Below are positions 43,098 to 52,465 of a stretch of 64,000 nucleotides of DNA, in pieces. A program made the position numbers and the translations under genes. The number at the start of each line of letters is the position of its first letter. Within the stretch, counting starts at the first letter, position 1. The notes beneath the pieces are model-generated. The model was not told the origin of the DNA and made no database searches. It worked only from the letters and a program-made list of their open reading frames with translations. Origin of the DNA: Flavobacterium sp. 83 (GTDB lineage Bacteria; Bacteroidota; Bacteroidia; Flavobacteriales; Flavobacteriaceae); contig NZ_JQMS01000001.1 in NCBI RefSeq assembly GCF_000744835.1, forward strand, positions 62,001 to 126,000, read 5' to 3'.

Positions 43098-43105
43098 CAA
43101 AAGTA
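43098..43105 (-). promoter_or_regulatory. Candidate -7 box TACTTTTG for the transglycosylase gene
   Basis: TACTTTTG on the minus strand matches TAnnTTTG and lies 32 bases upstream of the ATG at 43066, overlapping the start of the gap after the hydrolase stop. Confidence 0.45.
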
Positions 43106-43112
43106 CGTTTGC

Positions 43113-43778
43113 TTAATTTTTTGTTCCCAATATAATGGAGGGCAAATTTTCATTCAACCATTTGTATTTATTCAAAATCATAATATGTGTTCCTCCTTTT
43201 ACAACGATACAATCCTTGATGTTTCTTATTGGAAAAACATCATCCATATCGCCATGAATATGAATTACATTTTCATCAACAACTGTTCTATCCCAAAGAA
43301 TAACCTGCTCTACTGCCCAATTTAAATAACGAATATCCCGAACCGAAAGAAACTTTTCATACAATTTAAGTCTTTTATTTACTTTTTCTCCAAAGGAAAA
43401 TTTAGCCAGACTTTCCATATTTAAAATCAGATTCATCGGAATCAGTTTATAGGCTTTAGTAGTTTTAGCAATTTTTAATCTGCGGGGAAATTCTAAATTA
43501 CTTTTCACACTTGAAATGATAATCACTTTACGAGTATCAATATATTTTGCCATTTCCTGAACCAAAATACCACCAAAGGAAACTCCAATCAAAACGGGGT
43601 TTTTATGTTTAATTTTCTCGGCGATTCGCTTCGCATAATCCGTTAACGATTCATTATCCAGCGGAATCTCCCATTCTAATAAATGCGTTTCAAAAACATC
43701 CTCAGGAAGTGCAATCCGTTCAAAAATTGCAGTACTCGCAGCTAATCCTGGCATCAAATAAACTGGTATTTTACTCAT
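43113..43778 (-). CDS. Alpha/beta hydrolase
   Basis: The 221-residue protein has the nucleophile elbow GVSFGGIL (Ser about residue 68), YLMPGLAAS near the start and a C-terminal His in GGTHIMIL. The acid may be in GDMDDVFPI. The substrate is unknown. Its stop lies 47 bases before the transglycosylase ATG, so they may be co-transcribed. Confidence 0.8.
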   Translation of the reverse strand: MSKIPVYLMPGLAASTAIFERIALPEDVFETHLLEWEIPLDNESLTDYAKRIAEKIKHKNPVLIGVSFGGILVQEMAKYIDTRKVIIISSVKSNLEFPRRLKIAKTTKAYKLIPMNLILNMESLAKFSFGEKVNKRLKLYEKFLSVRDIRYLNWAVEQVILWDRTVVDENVIHIHGDMDDVFPIRNIKDCIVVKGGTHIMILNKYKWLNENLPSIILGTKN

Positions 43779-43891
43779 AATTGTTTTAACGATTTTATAA
43801 CAGCATTCCGCTTTTTTATAGCGAATTTTGTATAAAATTAATTTTTTTATCGGAAACTACCTGAACAACCACTTTATATTATCAATATTTT

Positions 43892-44614
43892 ATGACTACA
43901 CAACTATTTGCATCAAATACAAGAGGCACTGCAGATTTTGGTTGGCTTAAAGCCAATTTCTCTTTCTCGTTTGGAAATTATTACAATCCTGAACGCGTAC
44001 AATTTGGAATGTTACGCGTTTTAAATGACGACACGATTTCAGGAGGAACAGGATTTGGCACGCACGGTCATGCTAATATGGAAATCATTACCATTCCTAT
44101 GGAAGGCGGTTTGATGCATAAGGACAGTATAGGCAATGAAGGCGTCATTCGTTTTGGAGAAGTACAAGTAATGAGTGCCGGAACCGGAGTAGAACATTCT
44201 GAAATGAATGCCAGTCAAAAAGACAGTGCCAAAACATTACAACTATGGGTATTCCCTGACAAAGAAGACGTTACTCCCAGATACGACCAAAAATCATTTG
44301 ATATTGAAAATCAAATCAATACCTTTGTAAATATTGTTTCGCCAAAAAACAATAACGACGGAAATGCGCTTTGGGTTTACCAGAAAACCTTTTTTTATTT
44401 AGGAATTTTCGCTAGCAACACCACTACGACATACGAAGTTAAAATTCCTCAAAACGGAGTTTATTTGTTTTTGCTTGAAGGAGAAATAGAAGTTAACAAT
44501 CAAACTTTGAAGGCACGAGATGCCATGGGAATAACTGATTTTGATCAATTTGAAATCAAGATTAAAACCCAATCAAAAATACTTTTGGTAGAAGTACCAA
44601 TGAATCACGGTTAA
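43892..44614 (+). CDS. Pirin-family protein
   Basis: The 240-residue protein has a bicupin pirin core: GFGTHGHANMEIITI, with metal-binding histidines near residue 56-61, and MSAGTGVEHSEMNA near residue 91-104. The family has metal-binding quercetinase-like or redox-sensing roles. The start lies 114 bases from the divergent hydrolase start, a region with no clear promoter. It is six bases upstream of the GNAT gene. Confidence 0.92.
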   Translation: MTTQLFASNTRGTADFGWLKANFSFSFGNYYNPERVQFGMLRVLNDDTISGGTGFGTHGHANMEIITIPMEGGLMHKDSIGNEGVIRFGEVQVMSAGTGVEHSEMNASQKDSAKTLQLWVFPDKEDVTPRYDQKSFDIENQINTFVNIVSPKNNNDGNALWVYQKTFFYLGIFASNTTTTYEVKIPQNGVYLFLLEGEIEVNNQTLKARDAMGITDFDQFEIKIKTQSKILLVEVPMNHG

Positions 44615-44619
44615 ATTAT

Positions 44620-44922
44620 ATGGAGGCAGCAATCACTATGGAAATCAAAGACAATACTTTTGCAAGACAATTTGAAACCGAAGTAAAAGAGGGATTGGTT
44701 TCTGTTGAATATTCGTTTCAGGAGAAAAAAATATTTTTGACAAAAATCAATATTCCTGAATCATTCGATAACGAAGAATTTATTTCTGATTTCCTAAAAA
44801 ACATCATGGGAATTGCAATTGAACGAAAATTTAAAGTCGTTCCTATCCTTCCTAAAATAGTAGTTTTTTTCAAAAAAAATCCTATTTACAAAGAGTTACT
44901 TCCTCCAGGAATACGCTTATAA
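44620..44922 (+). CDS. Small GNAT-fold N-acetyltransferase (YjdJ-type)
   Basis: The 100-residue protein has the short GNAT-like fold: FETEVKEGLVSVEYSFQEKKIFLTK, ISDFLKNIMGIAIERKFKVVP and FFKKNPIYKELLP at the end. The substrate is unknown. It is the second gene of a pirin-GNAT pair and is followed by a strong terminator. Confidence 0.85.
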   Translation: MEAAITMEIKDNTFARQFETEVKEGLVSVEYSFQEKKIFLTKINIPESFDNEEFISDFLKNIMGIAIERKFKVVPILPKIVVFFKKNPIYKELLPPGIRL

Positions 44923-44960
44923 AAAACGAGGCATTGTTAACAAACAATGTCTCGTTTTTT
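44921..44960 (+). terminator. Strong terminator after the GNAT gene
   Basis: AAAAAACGAG, GCATTGTT, a short loop, AACAATGT and CTCGTTTTTT form a long, nearly perfect hairpin. It may also work on the minus strand for the gene at 44987. Confidence 0.9.
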
Positions 44961-44986
44961 ATATGTTTTAAAATCAAAACATATTA

Positions 44987-46078
44987 TTACTTTCTATCTC
45001 TGTCTCTATTATGAATCGGATTACTATTTCTAGGTATACCCTGACGATTCATTGGAACCGTAGGATGAACCGGTCGGTTTACAGGCAATGACTGACGATT
45101 TGTTGGCGCAACAGGCTGATACGGACGAGTCGAAGGATTTTCTTGTCTGGTTCCTGGAGCATGAGGCCGTTCATTCCTTTGTGGATTTGATTGCATAGAA
45201 CGAGTCGAAGGATTTTCTTGTCGGTTTCTTGGTATTGCTTGACGAGTTCTTGGAAGCACAGGAGCATCAGGTCTTCTAAAAGTTCGTCCTTCATAAGTAC
45301 TTCTATAAGCCTCATTAACCCTATTACTTCTTACTATTGGAGAGCTATTTCTTCTAGAATAATAGTAAGAATAAGGAACCGGATATCGTAAATATGCTAC
45401 TCTACGATACGAATAATTATTATAATATTGACGGTGAAATCCCCAATAATTATAATAAAAAATTGGAGACCAAGGACGCCAATAAGATGGATAAAACCCC
45501 CAATGCCATGGCGAAATATAAATCATAAATGAGGGAGAAAACAAATGAATAATGATTGGCCAATCATTTACGTAAAAAATATCGTTGTCATAATTATCAA
45601 CTATAACTCTTCTATTACCTATATAACCCGGATTAGGAGTCGAAGCATATCCTGAACCAGGCTCTACAATATAATTTTCTCCATACAACTCTTCATCACC
45701 AATAATTTGAACAAGAATTTTTCCAAATCTGTCTTTATTTACTTCTATAACAGCTACATCTTGATATTGCGAGTTATTTACAGCTACGCGAAGCACAATA
45801 GAATAAGAATCACCATCCCTATAACTAACAACACGAATGTAATCTATCAAATTATCATTATTCAAATCCAAATTATTAATATTACCTTCTTTGCTATTGA
45901 GCACTCTTTCAAACTCCTCTAACGTTTTTGATCTTTGAAAAACATCTAATACTGCATATAAATTTAAATTGTCACCCGGCAAACCTAAAGCTAAAGGTTC
46001 ATTTTCAATTTGAGCAAAAAGAGGAAAACTCAACGAATATGTCATTAAGAACGCTAATGATAAAATTAGATTTTTCAT
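44987..46078 (-). CDS. Secreted protein with aromatic-rich core and Arg/Pro/Gln repeats
   Basis: The 363-residue product has a signal peptide ending in FAQ (about residue 23). Next come a folded N-terminal domain with an Asp-rich loop (LDLNNDNLIDYI), a Tyr/Trp-rich segment (about 165-240) and a low-complexity C terminus of roughly 100 residues in which RQENPSTR occurs twice. The DNA under these repeats is also duplicated (around 45120-45145 and 45200-45222). It may bind the cell wall or membrane surface; no family is recognised. Confidence 0.72.
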   Translation of the reverse strand: MKNLILSLAFLMTYSLSFPLFAQIENEPLALGLPGDNLNLYAVLDVFQRSKTLEEFERVLNSKEGNINNLDLNNDNLIDYIRVVSYRDGDSYSIVLRVAVNNSQYQDVAVIEVNKDRFGKILVQIIGDEELYGENYIVEPGSGYASTPNPGYIGNRRVIVDNYDNDIFYVNDWPIIIHLFSPSFMIYISPWHWGFYPSYWRPWSPIFYYNYWGFHRQYYNNYSYRRVAYLRYPVPYSYYYSRRNSSPIVRSNRVNEAYRSTYEGRTFRRPDAPVLPRTRQAIPRNRQENPSTRSMQSNPQRNERPHAPGTRQENPSTRPYQPVAPTNRQSLPVNRPVHPTVPMNRQGIPRNSNPIHNRDRDRK

Positions 46079-46232
46079 GATTTTAAATTTTACACATTGA
46101 TACTAAAATGCAGTACAAGGTACAAAAAAATAAAATTAAAATACTGATTATAAGAGATTTAAACAATAATTCAATTTAAAAAACAACAAATTAGTTTCTT
46201 TTCATGACTTATTTTCTTTAACTTAATTGAAT

Positions 46233-46265
46233 AAAAAAAGGCATACGTAATTCGCATGCCTTTTT
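46233..46265 (-). terminator. Terminator of the ABC-F gene
   Basis: AAAAAGGCAT (46235-46244) pairs perfectly with ATGCCTTTTT (46256-46265) around an 11-base loop. On the minus strand it follows the ABC-F stop. Confidence 0.85.
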
Positions 46266-46291
46266 ATTCTTTAGAATCGATTAACGCAACA

Positions 46292-47926
46292 TTATTTCTC
46301 TATCTCACGCATACTATCCATTTTCTTATGCGCTAAGAAACCAGCAATATCTTCAAAATGTTCTACTACTCTCTTATTTCCAAATTCAAAAACCTTAGTT
46401 GCTAATCCGTCCAAGAAATCCCTATCGTGAGAAACTAAAATCAATGTTCCGTCAAAATCACGCAACGCCTCTTTGATTATGTCTTTGGTTTTCATATCCA
46501 AATGATTTGAAGGCTCATCCAGAATTAATAAATTTACCGGTTCCAACAATAGTTTTATCATTGCCAAACGGGTTTTCTCTCCACCGGAAAGCACTTTCAC
46601 TTTTTTGGTTACATCATCACCATGAAACATGAAAGCTCCTAAAATATCTTTGATTTTAGTACGAACATCACCCACGGCAATATCATCAATAGTTTCAAAA
46701 ATGGTTGCATTTTCATTTAATAAAGAAGCTTGATTTTGTGCAAAATAACCAATTTGCGCATTGTGACCAATCTCTAAACTTCCGCCATCAATCTCAATTT
46801 GTTTCATAATTGCTTTGATCATCGTCGATTTTCCTTCTCCATTTTTCCCTACAAAAGCGACTTTTTCTCCTCTTTCAATAACAACATTAGCATCTTTAAA
46901 AACGACATGATCCCCATACGATTTAGACAAATCTTTTACAATCACAGGATATTGTCCAGAACGCACTGCTGGTGGAAATTTTAATTTTAATGCAGAAGTA
47001 TCAACCTCATCAACCTGAACAATAACAAGCTTCTCTAACATCTTAACGCGGGATTGAACCGCATCTGTCTTCGAAAATGTCCCTTTAAAACGGTCAATAA
47101 AAGTCCTATTATCAGCTATCATTCGTTGTTGTTCATCGTATGCTTTTTGTTGATGCATGCGTCTGTCTTTTCTTAACTCAAGATAATGGGAATACTTAGC
47201 TTTATAATCATATATACGCCCCATTGTCACTTCGATAGTACGATTTGTAATATTATCAACAAAAGCTCTATCGTGAGAAATAACTACAACAGCTTTGGCT
47301 GAATTAATTAAGAAATCCTCTAACCATTGGATACTTTCGATATCCATGTGATTGGTAGGCTCATCCAGTAAAATTAAATCTGGTTTCTGCAAAAGAATTT
47401 TAGCAAGTTCTATTCGCATTCTCCATCCTCCAGAAAATTCAGAAGTTTGACGACTAAAATCTTCACGAACGAACCCCAAACCAATTAGAATTTTTTCTAC
47501 TTCGGCTTCATAGTTTATTTCTTCGATAGCATAAAACTTCTCGCTTAAGTCAGAAACCCTTTCGATCAATTTCATATACGCATCACTTTCGTAATCTGTA
47601 CGAATTGTTAATTGTTCATTGATTTCATCGATTTCCGCTTTCATTCCAAAAACTTCACCAAAAGCTTTAGACGTTTCTTCCATCACCGTTGCTCCGTCCG
47701 TAGTCAATAAATGCTGCGGCAAATACGCTACAACAGCATCTTTGGGAGCTGATATATTACCGGTTGAAGGTTTACTTTGACCCGCAATAATTTTAAGAAG
47801 CGTAGATTTTCCTGCTCCATTTTTACCCATAAGGGCTATTTTATCATTTTCATTTATAGCAAAAGAGACATCACTAAAAAGTGTAGTACCGCCAAATTGC
47901 ACCGAAATATCGTTAACTGTAATCAT
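46292..47926 (-). CDS. ABC-F family ATPase
   Basis: The 544-residue protein has two ABC domains without membrane parts. The first has GKNGAGKST (about 35-43), FSGGWRMRIE and LLDEPTNHMD; the second has GKNGEGKST, LSGGEKTRLA and ILDEPSNHLD. A charged linker with paired coils joins them. ABC-F proteins act on the ribosome in translation control, as EttA, YheS or YbiT do, and some confer antibiotic resistance. The subtype cannot be fixed from sequence alone. Confidence 0.9.
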   Translation of the reverse strand: MITVNDISVQFGGTTLFSDVSFAINENDKIALMGKNGAGKSTLLKIIAGQSKPSTGNISAPKDAVVAYLPQHLLTTDGATVMEETSKAFGEVFGMKAEIDEINEQLTIRTDYESDAYMKLIERVSDLSEKFYAIEEINYEAEVEKILIGLGFVREDFSRQTSEFSGGWRMRIELAKILLQKPDLILLDEPTNHMDIESIQWLEDFLINSAKAVVVISHDRAFVDNITNRTIEVTMGRIYDYKAKYSHYLELRKDRRMHQQKAYDEQQRMIADNRTFIDRFKGTFSKTDAVQSRVKMLEKLVIVQVDEVDTSALKLKFPPAVRSGQYPVIVKDLSKSYGDHVVFKDANVVIERGEKVAFVGKNGEGKSTMIKAIMKQIEIDGGSLEIGHNAQIGYFAQNQASLLNENATIFETIDDIAVGDVRTKIKDILGAFMFHGDDVTKKVKVLSGGEKTRLAMIKLLLEPVNLLILDEPSNHLDMKTKDIIKEALRDFDGTLILVSHDRDFLDGLATKVFEFGNKRVVEHFEDIAGFLAHKKMDSMREIEK

Positions 47927-48292
47927 TGTTTTTGTTTAAAGTTTAATGTTCAATTATTTAAAATTTAATCCCCTATTGAACATTTTTTTGAAAGTGCAAA
48001 TATAAGTTAATTAGGGAATTAGGCAATTGAATATTTTATAACAATTTAAGGCAACAATCTCAAAAATATAATATCAATTTGCCTACAATAAAAATATTTT
48101 TTTATAGTTTTGTATCTGAAATACAAAGCGTTAAACAAACAAGCTCACTCAATATTTCATTAGAAAGAAAAATCTTAAAAGAATAAAGCATAAGTAATCG
48201 CCAGATGTAGCTTACCAATTAATTTGCGTAATTAGTGGGATAATTTGAAACAATACTATTGATAAAACCATCACATTAAAACATCAAAGTTC
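47927..48292. other. Intergenic, 366 bases, with one candidate promoter
   Basis: No gene or RNA is evident. TTG at 48079-48081 and TAGTTTTG at 48105-48112 could form a promoter, though the 23-base spacer is long, leaving a leader of about 170 bases for the gene at 48293. The rest is AT-rich, with no repeats. Confidence 0.4.
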
Positions 48293-48826
48293 ATGAAAAA
48301 AATACTAACAATAATTCTTTTATGCACTATCAATTTTATCATAGCCCAAAACAACGACGAAATTGTAAAGAAAGCCAAAGAGATAGAGACAAAATGGGGT
48401 TTTAAAGCCAAAAACAAAAATATTATAACACTAATCGATTTTTCAAAATCGATAGAGGAAGCAAGGCTTTATGTCGTTGATTTAAAAAACAACGAAATAC
48501 TGTTAACTAGTAATGTTGATCACGGTTCAGGATCAGGAACAGTATCAACGCCTAATTTATTCAGCAATGCCGTTGGAAGTAACGCTACCTCATTAGGCTG
48601 CTATGTTACTTTGCAAACCTATAATGGTATGTGGGGCTATTCTTTAAAGCTAAATGGCTTAGAAGATGACAAAAATTCAAATGCTTTGAAAAGAAACATT
48701 GTGGTCCATTCTTCAAAAAGGATGTACAGTAAATTCAGTTGGGGCTGCTTTTCTGTACCAGACTGTAATGCCAACAAACTGATTGACCTCATAAAAAACG
48801 GTTCTCTTATTTATGCCTATCAATAA
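48293..48826 (+). CDS. Murein L,D-transpeptidase catalytic domain protein
   Basis: The 177-residue product has a signal peptide ending in IIAQ. The catalytic motif is HSSKRMYSKFSWGCFSVPD, with the YkuD-type His and Cys in the HxnSxGCxS spacing. Such enzymes form 3-3 crosslinks in peptidoglycan or join proteins to it. It lies alone, with a terminator directly after it. Confidence 0.88.
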   Translation: MKKILTIILLCTINFIIAQNNDEIVKKAKEIETKWGFKAKNKNIITLIDFSKSIEEARLYVVDLKNNEILLTSNVDHGSGSGTVSTPNLFSNAVGSNATSLGCYVTLQTYNGMWGYSLKLNGLEDDKNSNALKRNIVVHSSKRMYSKFSWGCFSVPDCNANKLIDLIKNGSLIYAYQ

Positions 48827-48857
48827 AAAAAGCCCCAGATGAGGCTTTATATATTTT
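48824..48857 (+). terminator. Terminator after the transpeptidase gene
   Basis: AAAAAAAGCC and GGCTTTATATATTTTT flank an eight-base loop. The stem is short (AAAGCC/GGCTTT) with a T-rich tail. It is convergent with the next gene. Confidence 0.75.
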
Positions 48858-48872
48858 TATCTGATGCGAAAA

Positions 48873-50048
48873 TCAGTCTTTTCTCCATTTTTTAGTTTCC
48901 TCAAAAACGTGTTCTAAAATAGCCGCTTCTCTTTCATCAAACTCAACGTTTCTGCGAGCCATTACCAATCGAGCCGTTTCGAAAGCTTTTTTAGTTATAT
49001 AAGTGGTAAAACCAGAAGCGCCACCCCAAGAAAAACTCGGCACAAAATTGCGAGGAAATCCGCTGCCAAAAATATTAGCACTTACTCCTACTACCGTTCC
49101 CGTATTAAACATCGTATTAATTCCGCATTTACTATGATCTCCCATCATTAATCCACAAAACTGAAGTCCCGTTTTTGCAAAACCTTCGGTTTCATAACTC
49201 CACAATTTCACTTCTTCGTAATTATTTTTCAGGTTCGAATTATTACTGTCCGCACCAATATTACACCATTCACCAAGAACAGAATTTCCTAAAAACCCAT
49301 CGTGCCCTTTATTCGAATAACTAAATAAAACAGAGTTATTAACTTCGCCTCCAATTCTAGAATACGGACCTACTGTTGTTGCTCCATATATTTTAGCAGC
49401 CATTTTTACTGTTGCATTTTCGCACAAGGCAAATGGGCCTCTTATTACGGTACCTTCCATAATTTCAGCATCCTTACCTATATAAATAGGACCTGTAGAT
49501 GCGTTTAAGGTAACAAATTCTAACTTTGCTCCTTCTTCTATAAAGATATTTTCCGGTGCAATAGCATTAACACTTTTGGGAATGGGCTGTGATTTTCTAT
49601 CTTCAGTCAAGAATTCAAAATCCTCGCGTATTGCCGCATCATTTTTGGAGAAAATATCCCAAGTATGTTCCACCGTTAAGCAATCGTCTTGATATTCTAT
49701 TATTTCATACGTATCAAAATCTACTTCTTCTTGCTCGTCATTAGTATAAAAAGCAATTACTTCATCTCCTTTGAAAATAGCCTGATTTGACTCTAGATTA
49801 CTAACCATTTCTACCAAAACATCATTTGGAAGAAAAGAAGCATTTATCATTACATTTTCTTCCAGTTCTACCATTGGGAATTTCTCTGATAAATATTCCT
49901 CTGTCAATGTGGTTGTAGTGGAACCCAAACGCATTTCCCATTTTTGACGAATAGTCATTATCCCTATAAGAATATCAGCAACGGGACGCGTAAAAGTAAA
50001 AGGCAACAAGGCATTTCTAGCGGGTCCGTCAAAAAGTATGTAGTTCAT
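48873..50048 (-). CDS. GlmU-like putative sugar nucleotidyltransferase with left-handed beta-helix
   Basis: The 391-residue protein has an N-terminal Rossmann-like part (ILFDGPARNALLPFTFTRPVA at the start) and a C-terminal hexapeptide-repeat beta-helix (residues about 180-330). These GlmU-like proteins in Bacteroidota are labelled sugar nucleotidyltransferases, but the N-terminal half has no canonical GxGxRM loop. Activity is therefore uncertain. It precedes rpmE2 in reverse order. Confidence 0.85.
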   Translation of the reverse strand: MNYILFDGPARNALLPFTFTRPVADILIGIMTIRQKWEMRLGSTTTTLTEEYLSEKFPMVELEENVMINASFLPNDVLVEMVSNLESNQAIFKGDEVIAFYTNDEQEEVDFDTYEIIEYQDDCLTVEHTWDIFSKNDAAIREDFEFLTEDRKSQPIPKSVNAIAPENIFIEEGAKLEFVTLNASTGPIYIGKDAEIMEGTVIRGPFALCENATVKMAAKIYGATTVGPYSRIGGEVNNSVLFSYSNKGHDGFLGNSVLGEWCNIGADSNNSNLKNNYEEVKLWSYETEGFAKTGLQFCGLMMGDHSKCGINTMFNTGTVVGVSANIFGSGFPRNFVPSFSWGGASGFTTYITKKAFETARLVMARRNVEFDEREAAILEHVFEETKKWRKD

Positions 50049-50145
50049 ATTTGTTTTTTATTAAAAGTGTATACCGTAGGAATAAGTTACGACTTGTCCC
50101 TACTTTTAAACAGTGCCAAAGTTACAAAGTTTTCAAATAGATAAA

Positions 50146-50178
50146 AATAAAAAAAGCCTCCCGAAAGGAAGGCTTTAC
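50146..50178 (-). terminator. Terminator of rpmE2
   Basis: AAAGCCT (50153-50159) pairs with AGGCTTT (50170-50176). On the minus strand a long U-run follows (from 50155 towards 50142). Confidence 0.85.
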
Positions 50179-50200
50179 TATATTTGAAAACGAGTTAAAA

Positions 50201-50452
50201 TTATTTAACGTGTTTAGCATATTTAGTTTTGAATTTATCAATACGTCCTGCAGTATCAATAAGTTTAGATTTACCTGTGTAAAAAGGGTGAGAAGTTCTA
50301 GAAATCTCCATTTTCACAACTGGATATTCAACACCGTCAACTGTTATTGTCTCTCTTGTATCTGCAGTAGATTTAGTAATAAAAACATCTTCGTTTGACA
50401 TGTCTTTAAAAGCAACTAATCTGTAATTTTCTGGGTGTACACCTTTTTTCAT
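50201..50452 (-). CDS. rpmE2: 50S ribosomal protein L31, type B
   Basis: The 83-residue protein has the L31 pattern [17 protein letters not shown], with [15 protein letters not shown] in the middle. The zinc-binding cysteines of the A-type are absent, so it is the zinc-free B-type paralogue. Such copies are often preferred under zinc limitation. Its terminator is at 50146-50178. Confidence 0.97.
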   Translation of the reverse strand: MKKGVHPENYRLVAFKDMSNEDVFITKSTADTRETITVDGVEYPVVKMEISRTSHPFYTGKSKLIDTAGRIDKFKTKYAKHVK

Positions 50453-50659
50453 CTTGAATCTTTTTTATTTGTTTAATTATAATTTGTTTTGAAGCTTTTC
50501 TTCTAACAGAAAAGGTATAAACTCATTATAACTTTTTGTTTTACAATATTATTTTGAGTTTGCAAATTTACAATTTTTTTCCAATAATCAAATCTTTGTT
50601 TGACTTTTTTTATATAATCGTAAAAAGTGATTTTTATCTTCGAATATATTGGGAATTAC

Positions 50660-50667
50660 TATATTTG
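50660..50667 (+). promoter_or_regulatory. Candidate -7 box TATATTTG for the DUF4199 gene
   Basis: TATATTTG lies 24 bases before the ATG at 50692. No TTG is found at 19 bases. Confidence 0.5.
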
Positions 50668-50691
50668 TGGATTAATAAACAACAACTAATA

Positions 50692-51225
50692 ATGGTTAAT
50701 GAAATTATAAAAAAAAACGGAATTACATTTGGGATAATTACAGGAGTGGTATTATCATTAATTACCGCTTTAATGTATGCAATAGACATTGAATTATTCA
50801 TCGCATGGTGGACTACACTTTTAAGCTTTTCTGTTTTTATCATTGTTCCAATTCTATCTCTTTCTAAAACAAAAAAAGAATTAAACGGCATATTCCCTTT
50901 TAAAGAAGCTTTTACCACCTATTTTATTACGGCTGCTATTGGTGTGCTTATTTCTCTTATTTTTAAAATCATTTTATTCAATTTCATAGATCCATCAGTA
51001 AAAACTGCCTTACTAGATCTAACCATAAAATATTTGATTAGCACTTCTGAAAAATTTGGAGTAGCTGCATCTTCGTTAAACGAAACCATTTCAAAACTAA
51101 AAGAAACAGATCCTTATTCCATCATTGAACAATTAAAAGGGACAATTTTCAACCTCTTTTTTTGCGCTATATTGGGATTGATTATGGCTGCATTTTTCAA
51201 AAGTAAATCTACATCACAAGAATAA
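50692..51225 (+). CDS. DUF4199 membrane protein
   Basis: The ATG at 50692 (MVNEIIKKNGITFGI) lies just past the -7 box; a frame extending to 50536 runs through the promoter. The 177-residue protein has four membrane segments (about residues 10-30, 40-58, 75-97 and 150-170). DUF4199 is typical of Bacteroidota; its function is unknown. It is six bases upstream of the GT2 gene, so co-transcribed with it. Confidence 0.87.
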   Translation: MVNEIIKKNGITFGIITGVVLSLITALMYAIDIELFIAWWTTLLSFSVFIIVPILSLSKTKKELNGIFPFKEAFTTYFITAAIGVLISLIFKIILFNFIDPSVKTALLDLTIKYLISTSEKFGVAASSLNETISKLKETDPYSIIEQLKGTIFNLFFCAILGLIMAAFFKSKSTSQE

Positions 51226-51231
51226 ACAGGA

Positions 51232-52191
51232 ATGAAATTATCTATACTCATACCGCTTCTTAACGAAGAGGAATCACTTAAAGAATTGTACACTTGGATC
51301 ATTAAAGTGATGCGAGAGCATAATTACACGTATGAAATCATTTTTCTGGATGACGGAAGTACAGATGATTCTTGGGCTATTATTGAAGAATTTGCTCAGG
51401 AAAACCCTCATGTAAAAGGTGTTCGTTTCATGAAAAATTTTGGAAAATCACAAGCCTTACATGCTGGTTTTGCAAAAGCGCAAGGCGATGTTATTATCAC
51501 TATGGATGCTGATTTACAAGACAGCCCTGAAGAAATCCCTGGATTATATGACATGATTGTCAATGGCAAATATGATTTAGTTTCTGGGTGGAAAAAGAAA
51601 CGTTACGACTCCGTAGTTGCCAAAAACTTACCTTCTAAATTATTCAATTGGGCTGCCAGAAAAACTTCGGGAGTTGAATTGAATGATTTTAATTGCGGAT
51701 TGAAAGCCTACAAAAATGTTGTGGTGAAAAACATTGAAGTTTCAGGAGAAATGCACCGATACATTCCGGTTTTGGCAAAAAATGCCGGTTTTGGCAAAAT
51801 TGGCGAAAAAGTAGTACAACATCAAGCCAGAAAATATGGTGAAACTAAATTTGGAATGGAACGTTTCATCAATGGTTTCTTAGATTTAATTACCATTTGG
51901 TTTCTTTCCCGTTTTGGAAAAAGACCCATGCACTTATTCGGTGCTATGGGCTCAGCAATGTTTATTATTGGTTTTTTATTGGCAGGTTATATTGGTGTTT
52001 CAAAACTGTATCATATGTACAATGGTATGACCTATAATTTAGTAACCAGTAATCCTTGGTTCTATATTGCTTTAACAACAATGGTACTGGGAACTCAATT
52101 ATTTTTGGCTGGATTTCTTGGCGAAATAATTTTGCGAACAAAAAACAATGACGAGCGTTATAAAGTTTCGTCTGAGGTTAATTTTTTATAA
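51232..52191 (+). CDS. Glycosyltransferase family 2 with two membrane segments
   Basis: The 319-residue protein has the GT-A core: SILIPLLNEEESLKELY at the start, FLDDGSTDDSW with the first Asp pair, and TMDADLQDSPEEI with the DxD site. Two membrane helices follow at about residues 235-255 and 270-295. It resembles dolichol- or undecaprenyl-phosphate mannosyl/ArnC-type transferases, which charge a lipid carrier with a sugar. It is paired with the DUF4199 gene. Confidence 0.92.
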   Translation: MKLSILIPLLNEEESLKELYTWIIKVMREHNYTYEIIFLDDGSTDDSWAIIEEFAQENPHVKGVRFMKNFGKSQALHAGFAKAQGDVIITMDADLQDSPEEIPGLYDMIVNGKYDLVSGWKKKRYDSVVAKNLPSKLFNWAARKTSGVELNDFNCGLKAYKNVVVKNIEVSGEMHRYIPVLAKNAGFGKIGEKVVQHQARKYGETKFGMERFINGFLDLITIWFLSRFGKRPMHLFGAMGSAMFIIGFLLAGYIGVSKLYHMYNGMTYNLVTSNPWFYIALTTMVLGTQLFLAGFLGEIILRTKNNDERYKVSSEVNFL

Positions 52192-52465
52192 TTTTCATTC
52201 AAATTTATAAAAAAAAGAAATTTAATGTAAATTGTATTGATTGATTTTGCAAATTGCATATCGGGAAAATTACCGGAATTTACGTGAACTATTTCTTGTC
52301 AGAAACAAACTAGACCTGATAAAAACAAAACGACAAAGCGAATAGCAGGTCACGAGCATAGCAAACAGACGAAGTAAATTACTCCTGAAAGAAATTGAAT
52401 TAATTTACCGAAGCAATTATATTGAAATTTTAAACTACGAATTTAGAACTAAAAAACATACAAAA
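52192..52465. other. Intergenic, with inverted repeats
   Basis: These 274 bases hold no gene. GACCTG/CAGGTC (52313-52318 and 52346-52351) and GTAAATTA/TAATTTAC (52374-52381 and 52401-52408) form nested inverted repeats, possibly a decayed structured element. Confidence 0.35.
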